A DNA stretch of 64,000 nucleotides from Talinum fruticosum (taxonomy: Eukaryota > Streptophyta > Magnoliopsida > Caryophyllales > Talinaceae). Of this stretch, positions 54,880 through 64,000 are shown in pieces. The position numbers and the translations under genes are program-made. The stretch covers positions 6,944,001-7,008,000 of the forward strand of contig JAITYX010000025.1 in the NCBI GenBank assembly GCA_021018815.1. The letters are read 5' to 3'. Below the pieces are notes generated by a model. That model did no database searches. It was not told the origin of the DNA and was given only the letters and a program-made list of their open reading frames with translations. The first letter of the stretch is position 1. Every line of letters begins with the position of its first letter.

Positions 54880-56620
54880 ATGGCTCGGAACAACGGAGAG
54901 TTCGACGAAGGAAGATCTTCCAACGATACCACCAAATTCAAAGGATCAAACTGCGGGCACTCTGGAAGAAACTTATGGAATGTTTCCTCATGGATCATGA
55001 TGAAGTTGTATGGGAAATCATACAACAAGGAAACTGCATTCCAATGAAGACAGAGGAATTAAGAACCATTCTCAAGACAAAAGCCGAATTCACTCGAGGA
55101 GAAGCAGAGAAGTTCGGGAAGAACTTCAAGGCAATTAACATTCCGATGTGCGCCATTAGCTTAAAAAATACAACCGAATGTCCGCTCGTGATTCAGCAAA
55201 AGAAGTGTGGGACACCCTTGTCAACACTTACGAAGGCACAAGCCAGGTCGGACAAGCTAAGGTAAGTTAGTATTTTCATAAATATGAGCTTTTCAAGATG
55301 GAGCCGGAAGAGAACATCACTCGGATGTTCATTCGATTTATCGAGATTACCAACAATCTCAAATCATTGGGTAAGAAGATTTCCCACGAGGAAATGTGCA
55401 GAAAGATACTCGAAGTCTACCCAAGAAAAGATGGGGTCCCAAAGTGACTGCCATAGAGGAGGAGGATGCTTGAGGGCGTACCAAAAGGAACATTGCACTA
55501 AAAGCCTCAAAATCCAAAGAAGCAAATCCGAGCTCCTCCGACTCGAAGAAGATCCCATGGCACTTATTGCAAGAGGCTTCAAGAGAATAATAAAGCATAA
55601 AAGATGGGATAAAAGGCCAAAGGAAGAATTCTACAAGAAAGACAAAAGGGACGAGAAAAGGTAAGTACTCCTCACCCTCAAAGTTAGCTTTATCTAAGAA
55701 TTCTGGATGTTTTGAGTGTGGTAGCGAAGACCACATAGTCAAAGACTGTCTTAAAAGAAAAAGGGACGAAGAAGAAGAAGGCTATGATGGCAACATGGAG
55801 CGATGAGGACTCATCGGAAGATGACGATGACTCGGACAACTCAAAGTGTCCGATGGCAATCTTTGACTCGAGATGCTAGAGGAGAATCGGACTCGGATTC
55901 GAGACAATGAGGAAACTAATCCTCAAGAGGTAATTGATTGCTTTCTCAAATTCTCCAAAGTCGATTTAGCTAAGTATATTTTTACTTTGGAAGAAAAGTC
56001 CAATTCGATTCTTCTCAATTCAAAGAACAACTTGAGTTAATCATTTCGAGAGCACTTCTTTGAAAAATGAATTAGAAAAGCTGAGACTCACACTCGGAGA
56101 ACTCAAGACTAGTACTCAATCTAATGAGACTGAGTCCGAGTTACTCAGGAAAGAAAATGAGGAGCTAAAGCGAAGCTCACCGAGTCTCAAGATCTGGTTT
56201 TAAAGTTTACTCAAGGTCGGAAGAACCTTGACATGTTCTTAGGATCGCAATGTGTCTCTTTTCGAAAAGAAGGTCTTCGTTTCAACAAAGAGGAAGAATC
56301 CAATTCCTACTCAGAATTGTTCAAAAGGATTCCGAACTGTAAAGTTCAGGAAAGTTTAGCATGGTCCCATTCACGTAAATGAAGGGAGGACTAAGCCCAG
56401 AATTGTCTACAAAAAGAAACCATTTTCTCCTGTTTCAAAAGGAAAGGTTTTCAAAAAGAAAGAGACACGAGACATAGTTCTCCGAGAGGAAGAATTAGAA
56501 TCGAGACAAAACCCAAAGTTATTCAAATCGGGTTCCGAAACACCTTCTTCCTCGAAAAGGACCACAGATAAGGAATGTTACTGGGTTCGTTAGAGGAAGT
56601 GAGAAGGGTTAGATTCTCTC
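54880..56620 (+). pseudogene. gag: copia A3 gag, frameshifted
   Basis: Start MARNNGEFDEGRSSNDTTKFKGSN at 54880. Then KLMECFLMDHDEVVWEIIQQGN (54968-55030), EFTRGEAEKFGKNFKAINI, and ENITRMFIRFIEITNNLKSLGKKISHEEMCRKILEVYPR across a frame change (55311-55425). The zinc knuckle CFECGSEDHIVKDC at 55708-55749 is intact, unlike in A1 and A2. An acidic/Lys-rich segment (55760-55880) and a Glu/Lys/Leu-rich coiled-coil (55930-56230) follow. An LTLE-rich EEV-type piece at about 56585-56620 precedes protease. At least five frame changes. Confidence 0.83.
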
Positions 56621-56639
56621 TGTTTTGCAGATCACTCGA

Positions 56640-57870
56640 AAAGATCAAAAGGACACAGGTACCTTGACAGTGGATGCTCACGGCACATGTCGGAGATGCG
56701 GGACTCTTTTCCGAGTTGGAAAACATAAAGGAGGAAAAGTCACATTTGGAGATGATAGCAAAGGCAAGATAGTTGGAATTGGCAAGATTGGAAAAGGAAG
56801 TAATCTGGTCGAGTTCAGTCTACCTTGTCAAAGGATTAAAGTATAATCTGCTCGAGCATCTCTCAACTATGTGATAAAGATCAAGAGGTAAGATTCACTC
56901 GGACTAATTGCTACATTTCGATGTCTCTATCGAACGAGATCAAGCTTTTAGGTAAGAGATCGGGTAATACCTCTATCATTCTTCTTTCGACCCAAGTCAG
57001 AATTTATCTTGCTTAGAAGCATCCCTTCATGATGATTCTTTGACATGGCATCATAGATTAGGCCATATTAGCATGCATACTATCAAAAAACTAGCATCTC
57101 ATGGTCCGGTTAGGGGTTTTCCTATCTGTGTCTTCGAAAAGATAAAGTTTGTGACGCTTGCACCAGAGGGAAACAAGTCAGATCTTCATTCAAATCTCTG
57201 AAGACAGTTTCAACATCCAAAGTACTTGAGCTACTGCATATGGATTTATGTGGTGAAATCCCCGTGAAGAGCCTCGGAGGTAAATCTTACATACTTGTTA
57301 TTATTGATGATTATTCACAGTTTACCTGGGTGTGTTTTCTTAAGCGCAAGAATGAAGCTTTCAAGGAGTTCAAGCAAGCTCTGCAGAAAAATCCAAGTTG
57401 AGTCTCGGACTCGGATCCGGAGGATTCGAACTAACCATGGAAGGGAGTTCGACTACTCGGAATTCTCAGAGTTTTATGACAAAAATGGAATCACTCACAA
57501 CTTCTCCGCACCTAGAACTCCTCAACAGAATGAAGTAGTAGAGAGAAAGAACAGACCCTTGAAGAAATAGCAAGGACGATAATGATTGAGCACAACTTGC
57601 CTTACTATTTCTCAGGCGAGGCGATCAACACAGACCTAACTATACTTTGAATAGATGCCTCATCGGACCCATTCTGAAGAAAACACCTTATGAGCTCTAC
57701 AAAGGGAAGAAGCCAAATATTTCCTATTTCAGACCTTTCGGATGTAAGAGCTATGTTCACAACAATGGTAAGGATCACTCGACCAAGTTTGATGCTCGGT
57801 CGAGATGAAGGTATTTTTCTGGGTTACTCTTCTCACAGACAAAGCTTATTGTATTTTCAATAAGAGAACT
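56640..57870 (+). pseudogene. pol: copia A3 protease and integrase, frameshifted
   Basis: The protease motif YLDSGCSRHMS is at about 56660-56694, and GGKVTFGDDSKGKIVGIGKIGKGSNLV at 56730-56810. GAG-pre-integrase: WHHRLGHISMHTIKKLASHG (57046-57106) and CDACTRGKQ (57151-57177). Integrase: LHMDLCGEIPVKSLGGKSYILVIIDDY (57235-57315), IRTNHGREFDYSEF (57421-57462; the aspartate of the usual TDHG reads N), HNFSAPRTPQQNEVVERKNR (57498-57557) and C-terminal FRPFGCKSYVHNNG (57731-57772). The Asp-to-Asn change at the second catalytic position would inactivate integrase even without the frameshifts. Confidence 0.85.
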
Positions 57871-59802
57871 AACAAAGTGGAAGAAAGCATCCACGTTGTA
57901 TTTGATGAGCTTGAACAGGAGAAACCAAGTGAATCTTCATACTCATAATTAAAGCTCAGTAGAGATGATGACGAAGCCGAGCCTACCAAGATTCCGACTC
58001 AACCCACTTAGAATGAAGTCACTCGGAACGAGGTAACTCGGAATGAGACAACTCAAGAGCTCACTCGGAATGAACAAGTCAATGAAGAAGATCACACAAA
58101 ACAGGCCTCGAAGATCAAGCGGTTCAGCCCACAAATCTCGTGAATCGGAGAACCGGTAAAGCATTCAAGTTTAGTTCTAGTCATCCACTAGAAAATATAA
58201 TATCCGATATCAATAGTGGGGTAAGAACTCGTTCCTCTCTTCAAAATCTATGTGCATTCACTGCCTTCATTTCATTAACTGAACCCGAAATGCACTAGAG
58301 GCCCTTAATGAACCCGAAAGGGTAGAGGCCATGCAAGAGGAACTCAATCAATTCGAAAGAAACCAAGTCCGCACTTTGACCAACCAACCTTCGACCACCC
58401 AGTTATAGGAACCAAATGGGTTTTCAAAAACAAACTGGATGAGGGTGGAGTGGTAGTCGAAACAAGGCTAGACTTGTGGCTCAAGGTTACAATCAAGAAG
58501 AAGGAATTGATTGTGGGGAAACATTTGCACCGGTTGCGGAATCGAAGCTATTAGAATTCTGTTGGCATTTGCATCCAGACATGCATATTAAATTATATCA
58601 AATGGATGTTAAGTGTACGTTTCTCAATGGTTTTATTGAAGAAGAAGTCTATGTCGAGCAGCCTCCTGGTTTTGAAAACTCAAAATTTCCAAATCATGTT
58701 TTCAAACATCAAAAGGCTCTCTATGGTCTTAAACAAGCTCCTCGAGCTTGGTATGAAAGATCGAACAATTTCTTGGTTCAAAATGATTTTAAAAGAGGTC
58801 AGATCGACAAAACTCTCTTCATAAAGACCAAGGGAAATATTTCCTTATTGTTCAAATATATGTTGATGATATTATCTTTGGTGCTGCTAACGAATTTCGT
58901 GCCAAGAATTTTTTGAGTTGATGAGTCGAGAATTTCAAATGAGTATGATGGGAGAACTCAATTTCTTCCTTGGTTTACAAATTAAACAAGATAAAGATGG
59001 GATCTATGTACATCAATCTAAGTATACCAAGGAGCTGCTGAAGAAATACAAACTCCAAGATGCAAAACACGCATATACTCCTATGAGCGAGCAGTATCAA
59101 ACTTGACTCGGACAAGAAAGATAAAGCAATAGATCGAAACTCTATCGAGGAATGGTTGGATCTTTGCTATATCTTACTTCCAGCCGGCCGAATATAATGT
59201 TCGAGTGTATGTCTATGCGCAAGATTTCAAGCTAATCCAAAAGAATGACATCTCATCTGCGGTGAAGAGAATATTCAAATATCTTGCAGGCACTCGGAAT
59301 TTAGGTCTATGGCATTCGATAGACTCGGAACTTACTCTCATTGGATACTCGGACGCGGACTACGCCGGATATAAAGTTGATCGAAAGAGCACTTCGGAGC
59401 TTGCCAATTTATGGGTCAATCCCTAATATCCTAGCAATCAAAGAAGCGGAACTCGGTAGCTCTATCAACTCGCTAAAGCTGAGTATATTGCAGCTGGAGC
59501 CTGTTGCACTCGGATTCTATGGATAAAGGAACACTTGAAAGATCTTGGACTATCCTTCAAATCAGTTCCAATCAAGTGTGACAATCAAAGTGTAATCAAC
59601 ATCACCAAGAATCTTATCCAAGCATTCGAAAACAAAGCATATTAAGGTTAGATATCACTTCCTACAAGACCACTCAGAAAAAGGTGACATTGAACTTGAG
59701 TTCATTCCTACTAATCTTCAATTAGCTGATATTTTTACTAAGCCTCTTGGTGAAGATCGGTTTTGCTTTATTTGGAATTAGCTTATTATGTTAAATGCCT
59801 AA
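57871..59802 (+). pseudogene. pol: copia A3 linker, reverse transcriptase and RNase H, frameshifted
   Basis: The linker is rich in Thr/Glu/Asn (57930-58240) and ends in NLCAFTAFISL. RT: TKWVFKNKLDEGG (58415-58453), ARLVAQGYNQEEGIDCGETFAPVAE (58468-58545), YQMDVKCTFLNGFIEEEVYVEQPPGFENS (58596-58682), [14 protein letters not shown] and YVDD (58859-58870, one frame off). MMGELNFFLGLQIKQDKDGIYVHQSKYTKELLKKYKLQDAKHA (58945-59070) is intact. RNase H: SDADYAGYKVDRKSTS (59351-59398), AEYIAAGACC (59486-59512), stop at 59800-59802. Frame slips at about 58470, 58850, 59090, 59190, 59400 and 59470. Confidence 0.87.
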
Positions 59803-60444
59803 TTATATGTTACTCTTATTCATTGCATGACTATGTATTATGTGTTTTCACTTTTAAGAACCATTAGCTCGGTTGATTCGGCGATACTTGGGTTATTAGT
59901 TATTTCTTGTTTCGAGTCACTCGGAACCAATTCCGAGTCACACTCGTCGTAGAGAAAAATTTGGACTTCAAATTTTCCGAAGCTATCTCTAGAGTAGTGC
60001 GAGTTTCGAACATATTTTCAAATCTTTTTCTCTCTCTCTCGAGCGCCGTGATCGGTCGATAGTCGTAGATTTCTAACCGCTGAGATCTTAACCGTTGAAG
60101 AGAACCGTCACACCGGTCTTTGATGACTGATGGACAAGCCGAGTTAGAACGGAGTTATACTTAACGAATAGTTGACGGGCGCGCTTCTTTTCTATAAATA
60201 GCGCCTATTCATCTTCATCTCGGTCTTCTACATTTCATCTCTCTCTCTCTCAAACAAAACTTTTCCTGGAAGCTTTCTACGTACACGGTGTTCGGTGAAG
60301 TTCGTCAAGCGCTCGTAAAGACCATTTCATGTAAGTTTCGACTGCTCTCATCTCTTTCTTCTACTCGCTTTTCGTTTGTTCTCATCTTCCTCTTCCTCTC
60401 TTTTCTTTGTCAAAACATTCATGTTTCCTACGTCTTCTTTCAAA
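59803..60444 (+). promoter_or_regulatory. Spacer with internal promoter-like region (A3)
   Basis: Equivalent to 8293-8926 of A1, with a TATA box at 60193 and a pyrimidine-rich leader to the ATG at 60445. Confidence 0.5.
60193..60201 (+). promoter_or_regulatory. Internal TATA box (A3)
   Basis: TATAAATAG followed by CGCCTATTCATC, 252 bp upstream of the third-ORF ATG. Confidence 0.55.
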
Positions 60445-62100
60445 ATGCCTAAGAGAGGTAACCATCCCGACTTGCAAGTCTCTTCCTCCGCCAAAAGCTT
60501 CGCACCAAAACGCCGTAAAGGTCTAACCCCCCAAAACCCATTGTCACCCAAGCACCTTGCACTGGATGACAAGTTCTTTCCTACAACCAAACATTCTTGG
60601 TTGGCCCATATTCAAACCATCAGGGCATATAACTTTCTTTGCTTCAGCGAGTTCATCTATCCCGAACTCGTTTCGAGATCTACACTAACCTCACCTCCTC
60701 GGAAAATGTTCTAACCTCCCGGGTTCGTAACATCACTGTTCGTATAAACACCTCTCTCCTGCACCGCTTGTTCAAGGTTTCTTGTGTCTTCTTGAACAGC
60801 AACCCCATTCCCTTCTTTGAAGTCGCCGACGACTTCTTTGAAAAGTACGCCAAAGAGTTCCCTCGAGTCCCGGAAGAACTTTTCGGTGACTCAGCTGAAG
60901 TCGGAGCACGTCTTTTGTGCTTTCTGCTGATGAGAACCTTTTCTCTCAAAGCATTCTAGCAAGGAGAACCCTAACTCCAAGCACCTCAAAGCTCTCTTTG
61001 ACATTCTTGAGGGATACGAAGTAGACCTCCCCTCCATCATTGAGCGGATGGCACGTGTGCCAGCTCAACTTCTAACCAAGAAGAACACCTCTCTTCCTTT
61101 CGTTGCTCTTCTCACCCTTGTCTTTAAACAATTCCAAGTTCCTCTCCCTCGGACCCAAACGCCGTATGCCGAGGCTGCCGTTGTTGTCGGCAAAAATGAA
61201 CTTCAAGGGTACGGATACCGGAAACCGAACCTCGGTGTCCGGGTCCATAACTCGTAGCCGAGGCCTCCTTTTCCGCCTCGGACTCGAAATCCACCCCTCT
61301 CTCTCTTCCCTCTCCACCTGGTGGTGCCTCTAAATCTCTCTTTACTCTTTTGTCCCCTGTTTTTATGGACAAAATCAGCTCTGTGTCCACTATTTTCGAG
61401 GACACGCTCCGGTCTTTCAAACTTGCCATCCAAAATCTCAACATCAACCAAAAGACCGCCCAATCCCGGATCCGAGAGCAGCGAGTCTCGATTCTTGAGA
61501 TGAGGGAGCTGGTGCAGGAGCGAAGGAGTTGATTGAGCTCCTCGGAGAGAGAAGGTCCAAGGCGGCTCAGGACTAAGGCGACTCGGACGCTTCGAAGCAT
61601 CTTCGAGCCTAGGTCCGACCTCCTCGGACAGCGGGGATGAAGAAGAAGAAGCTGCAGATGCGAAGCGGCAGACGCCGAGGAGCTCGCGGCCGAGGCAGCT
61701 CCATCCGGGCAAAGGGAGGAACACAACGAAGAAGCAAGTGGGAACTGCCGAGGGTCGATCGCTCCACAAGCTCGGATAGTAGTACTCAGCTCGGACAGCG
61801 AGTCGGGGTGGGTCGAAGACCTAGCTACACCGGCGAGTCAGCCGAGCGAGACCCCTCTAGCTACCAAGGTTCAAAGGGAGGAACCCCTCGATCCACTCGT
61901 TCCGGGTCGGCCACTCGGAGCCGAGCCCCCGACGATCATTCCGGTTCGCCTCCGCCGCGCTCAAGCACATCGTCAAGATCTTACCAGCGCCGGCGAACCT
62001 CCAATCCTTCCGCCTCCACTCGAAATCCCCTTCTCCCTCGTAGGCGCCATGCACCGAGTCACAATTCCTCGCTGCCGCGAGTCTTCTTCTTTATGAGAAT
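60445..62100 (+). pseudogene. Third ORF of copia A3, start MPKRG
   Basis: Starts MPKRGNHPDLQVSSSAKSFAPKRRKG. LALDDKFFPTTKHSWLAHIQT and YNFLCFSEFIYPELV follow (60567-60675). VRNITVRINTSLLHRLFKVS then FLNSNPIPFFEVADDFFEKYAKEFPR spans 60729-60865, and HLKALFDILEGYEVDL lies near 60985-61030. The middle is Ser/Pro/Leu-rich, and VSILEMRELVQERRS begins the coiled-coil (61487-61560). A Ser/Arg/Gly-rich tail ends about 62100. The layout equals A1. No signal peptide or transmembrane helix. Several single-base slips interrupt it (for example near 60715, 60950 and 61258). Confidence 0.6.
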
Positions 62101-62454
62101 TTCTTTTGTTTTGTCCGGACATATAAGTTGTACTACTTGTTCTTTTCTTCCCTTCTTTTTGTTGTTGTTTTTTTTTTTTTTTTTGCTGAAAGGCAACGGG
62201 GAGAAATAGAGTTAGAAAACTTGTTGACTTGTTTAGGGGAGTTTTTTCCTCCTTTTGAATATATTTCTTTTTGTCCTGAATGGACTAATGCATTTCATTA
62301 TTAATTTCGAGTTGATTTTAATTCCTTGTTAAAGCATACTTTACTTTATGCTCGGATACATTAAGTATGTGTTGCTCATCTCATGCTCAATTACTCAGAA
62401 TCGGATCTTTTTGACTAACAAAGTTTCTGTCTAAGTATGGAATACCTTTTCATC
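62101..62454 (+). other. 3' untranslated region of copia A3
   Basis: T-rich, with a poly-T run at about 62169-62184 and GTTTAGGGGAGTTTTTTCC at about 62232. No gene is visible. Confidence 0.7.
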
Positions 62455-62464
62455 AAAAAGGGAG
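62455..62464 (+). other. Polypurine tract of copia A3
   Basis: AAAAAGGGAG directly before TT and the LTR start TGAAGACTCG at 62467. Confidence 0.75.
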
Positions 62465-62466
62465 TT

Positions 62467-64000
62467 TGAAGACTCGAGACACTCGCTCAATACTTTTATG
62501 AGTTGTATAAAAGGAATTAGGTATAATAATCTCGTACTTATAGAGTTTTGATTCCAAGGCATTCTCTGTTTGCTAGAAACTTTTCCGAGCGATACGGTAT
62601 CTTATCTAAGTGATACAGACTTTTACTTCGTGTCTTTCTTGCTTATCCTTGAGTGACTCGGAAAATTGATATGCGTATCTCACTCGGTTCCGAGTCCCTC
62701 ATCACTCAGATTTATCGCATATTGAATAGACTAGTATTTCATCTTTCCTCACTCAGATCCGACTTCCGGTTATAAGTTCTATGTTGTTATAGTCGGTATT
62801 TCTAGTCTGTTTCATGCTTAGTCTATATCAAGTTACTTCACTCGATATTCTCTATATAACTTGATTTTTCGCTTAGACTTAGTCGGATGGAATTTTGAGC
62901 TATATGGATATTAGACTCGGAAAATTCCATTTCGTTTCCGACTCGGATAATCAGTTGTTTAATTATCTTAATAGTTTTATTATCTCGTGTCTAATCTTGG
63001 ACCAAAGTATTTTATACTTTGAGAACTGAAATTGATTTACTTTTGTAGGTTACTCAAACGAGGATACATTTTTCAAACTACAAAAGTAATTAGCTTCGAA
63101 TGTCAAATCACCAGCAGACATGGCTTTTCAGCTTCTCTCGCTCCAGTCCCAGAAGATTGTGTCATAGCCGTCTGTTTCCAAATCTGGATAACTGGAACGC
63201 TAAGCTTAACGGTGGTTTCCACCTTATCTTTAAAGACACCACCAGTGGTTTTGGGACTTCTAAGAGAGTTAAACCGTTGTCCAACGTTCACATTACAACG
63301 GATACTTTCCGAGTGGCTCGAAAGCTTCGTCAAGTGTCACAAAGGACTCTTAGTCAGCAGATGAAGATAATGGTTACTCTGCTCGGTCAACTATAAATAG
63401 AAGCCACCTCACAAGACTTGAAGATTGCCGAAATTATTGTTAATACACATACTTGAGCAAAGTCATTGTATGTACTCTCAATCTTCTACTCACAACTCCT
63501 ACTCTGTAATTCATTATTTTCCGAGTTGTAGGGTCCTGTACTCGGTTACAAACACTTTCTTACATTCCCTGTAAGGTCCCTTGACTAAGCTGTAAGGGTT
63601 AACTCAGCTTAGTTGTCCCTAACCTGTAAGGGTTATCTCAGCTAGGAAGTACTAGATTAGATAAGGGAAGTTCGAGTCTAGGAAAACTTGTATAGAGTTG
63701 TCTAAGGGAGCAACTTGGGTTCGGTCAGTTCACGGTATTTTGTGGACTCAAAATAGTGGATTTGACTTCGTGCTTGGACTAGCACGGTCCGTGGTTTTCT
63801 GCCCCAGGAGGGTTTCCATGTAATCTTTAAGTGTTATCTTTCCGAGTTCATTCTAGACTCAAACAGTTTTACAGACTCTTGCTTATCTTGCTTATCCATT
63901 CGTGATAGCATTTCGAGTCCAAACTTTTCCGACCCTACCGATAGACTCGTAACCCGCTTCTATCTTGTCTTTGACAAAAGAGCTAAAGTTTCCAGGAAAA
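62467..64000 (+). repeat. 3' LTR of copia A3 (cut by window end)
   Basis: TGAAGACTCGAGACACTCG onward, matching 53228-54760 closely. The last stretch expected (about 60 bp, including ACCTTCA) is beyond the window. Confidence 0.88.
63392..63400 (+). promoter_or_regulatory. LTR TATA box (A3 3' LTR)
   Basis: TATAAATAG followed by AAGCC. Confidence 0.65.

Larger units (their letters stand above)
53228..64000 (+). mobile_element. SIRE-like copia A3, complete internal region; 3' LTR runs off window
   Basis: 5' LTR 53228-54819, PBS 54821, gag from 54880, protease, integrase, RT and RNase H to 59802, third ORF from 60445, PPT 62455-62464, and 3' LTR from 62467, of which about 60 bp lies beyond the window. 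The internal length (about 7.65 kb) is close to that of A1. Frames are broken by scattered indels. The LTR pair is very similar, so this is probably the youngest copia copy here. Confidence 0.9.

Noticed and set aside
1..64000. Search for a host gene, operon, defence system or organelle insertion
   Set aside because: No exon structure, no organellar genes and no bacterial-type gene packing. All recognisable protein text is from transposable elements.

Overview
The window looks like plant nuclear DNA and consists almost entirely of transposable elements. I see no host gene, tRNA or rRNA. A flowering-plant origin is indicated by Ty1/copia elements of SIRE (Maximus) type primed by initiator Met-tRNA, Ty3/gypsy elements of Athila type (Asp-tRNA primer site, typical gag) and of Tat type (second RNase H before integrase), and an En/Spm (CACTA) DNA transposon with tnp2 and Transposase_24 genes. 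The species cannot be told from this sequence.

Layout. 1-1634: minus-strand fragment of a SIRE-like pol (copy A0). 1635-12340: near-complete plus-strand SIRE-like element (A1) with 1.6-kb LTRs, gag, pol and a third ORF; its 3' LTR is cut at 12340. 12341-25995: Athila-like gypsy (LTR, PBS, gag, protease, RT), split inside pol by a complete 8070-bp CACTA element (17787-25856, AGA target duplication). About 25996-29423: non-coding gypsy LTR-like sequence, itself interrupted by a minus-strand solo SIRE LTR (26342-27910). 29424-about 35855: a second, more decayed SIRE-like family (B). About 35855-46799: a heavily decayed Tat-type gypsy with gag, protease, RT, two RNase H regions, integrase and an antisense ORF; its 3' part occurs three times in tandem. 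46800-64000: SIRE-like copies A2 and A3, which share an LTR (53228-54819) in an LTR-internal-LTR-internal-LTR array that runs off the right edge.

How the parts relate. The SIRE-like copies carry gag-PR-IN-RT-RH and then a conserved third ORF beginning MPKRG/MPRRG, preceded in all four copies by a TATA-like box and a pyrimidine-rich leader, so an internal promoter is likely. The CACTA element carries two minus-strand genes, tnp2 (catalytic transposase) and a tnp1/Transposase_24-like gene. Its promoter end has subterminal repeats, a GC-rich block and a splice donor, which resembles the arrangement in maize Spm.

All coding regions show frameshifts or stops. In the copia copies many differences are single-base changes around CTG/CAG (CTG versus CTCG, CAG versus CGAG). 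This pattern suggests that part of the decay may be long-read consensus error rather than real mutation. All boundaries come from comparing copies by eye, and no alignment score was computed.
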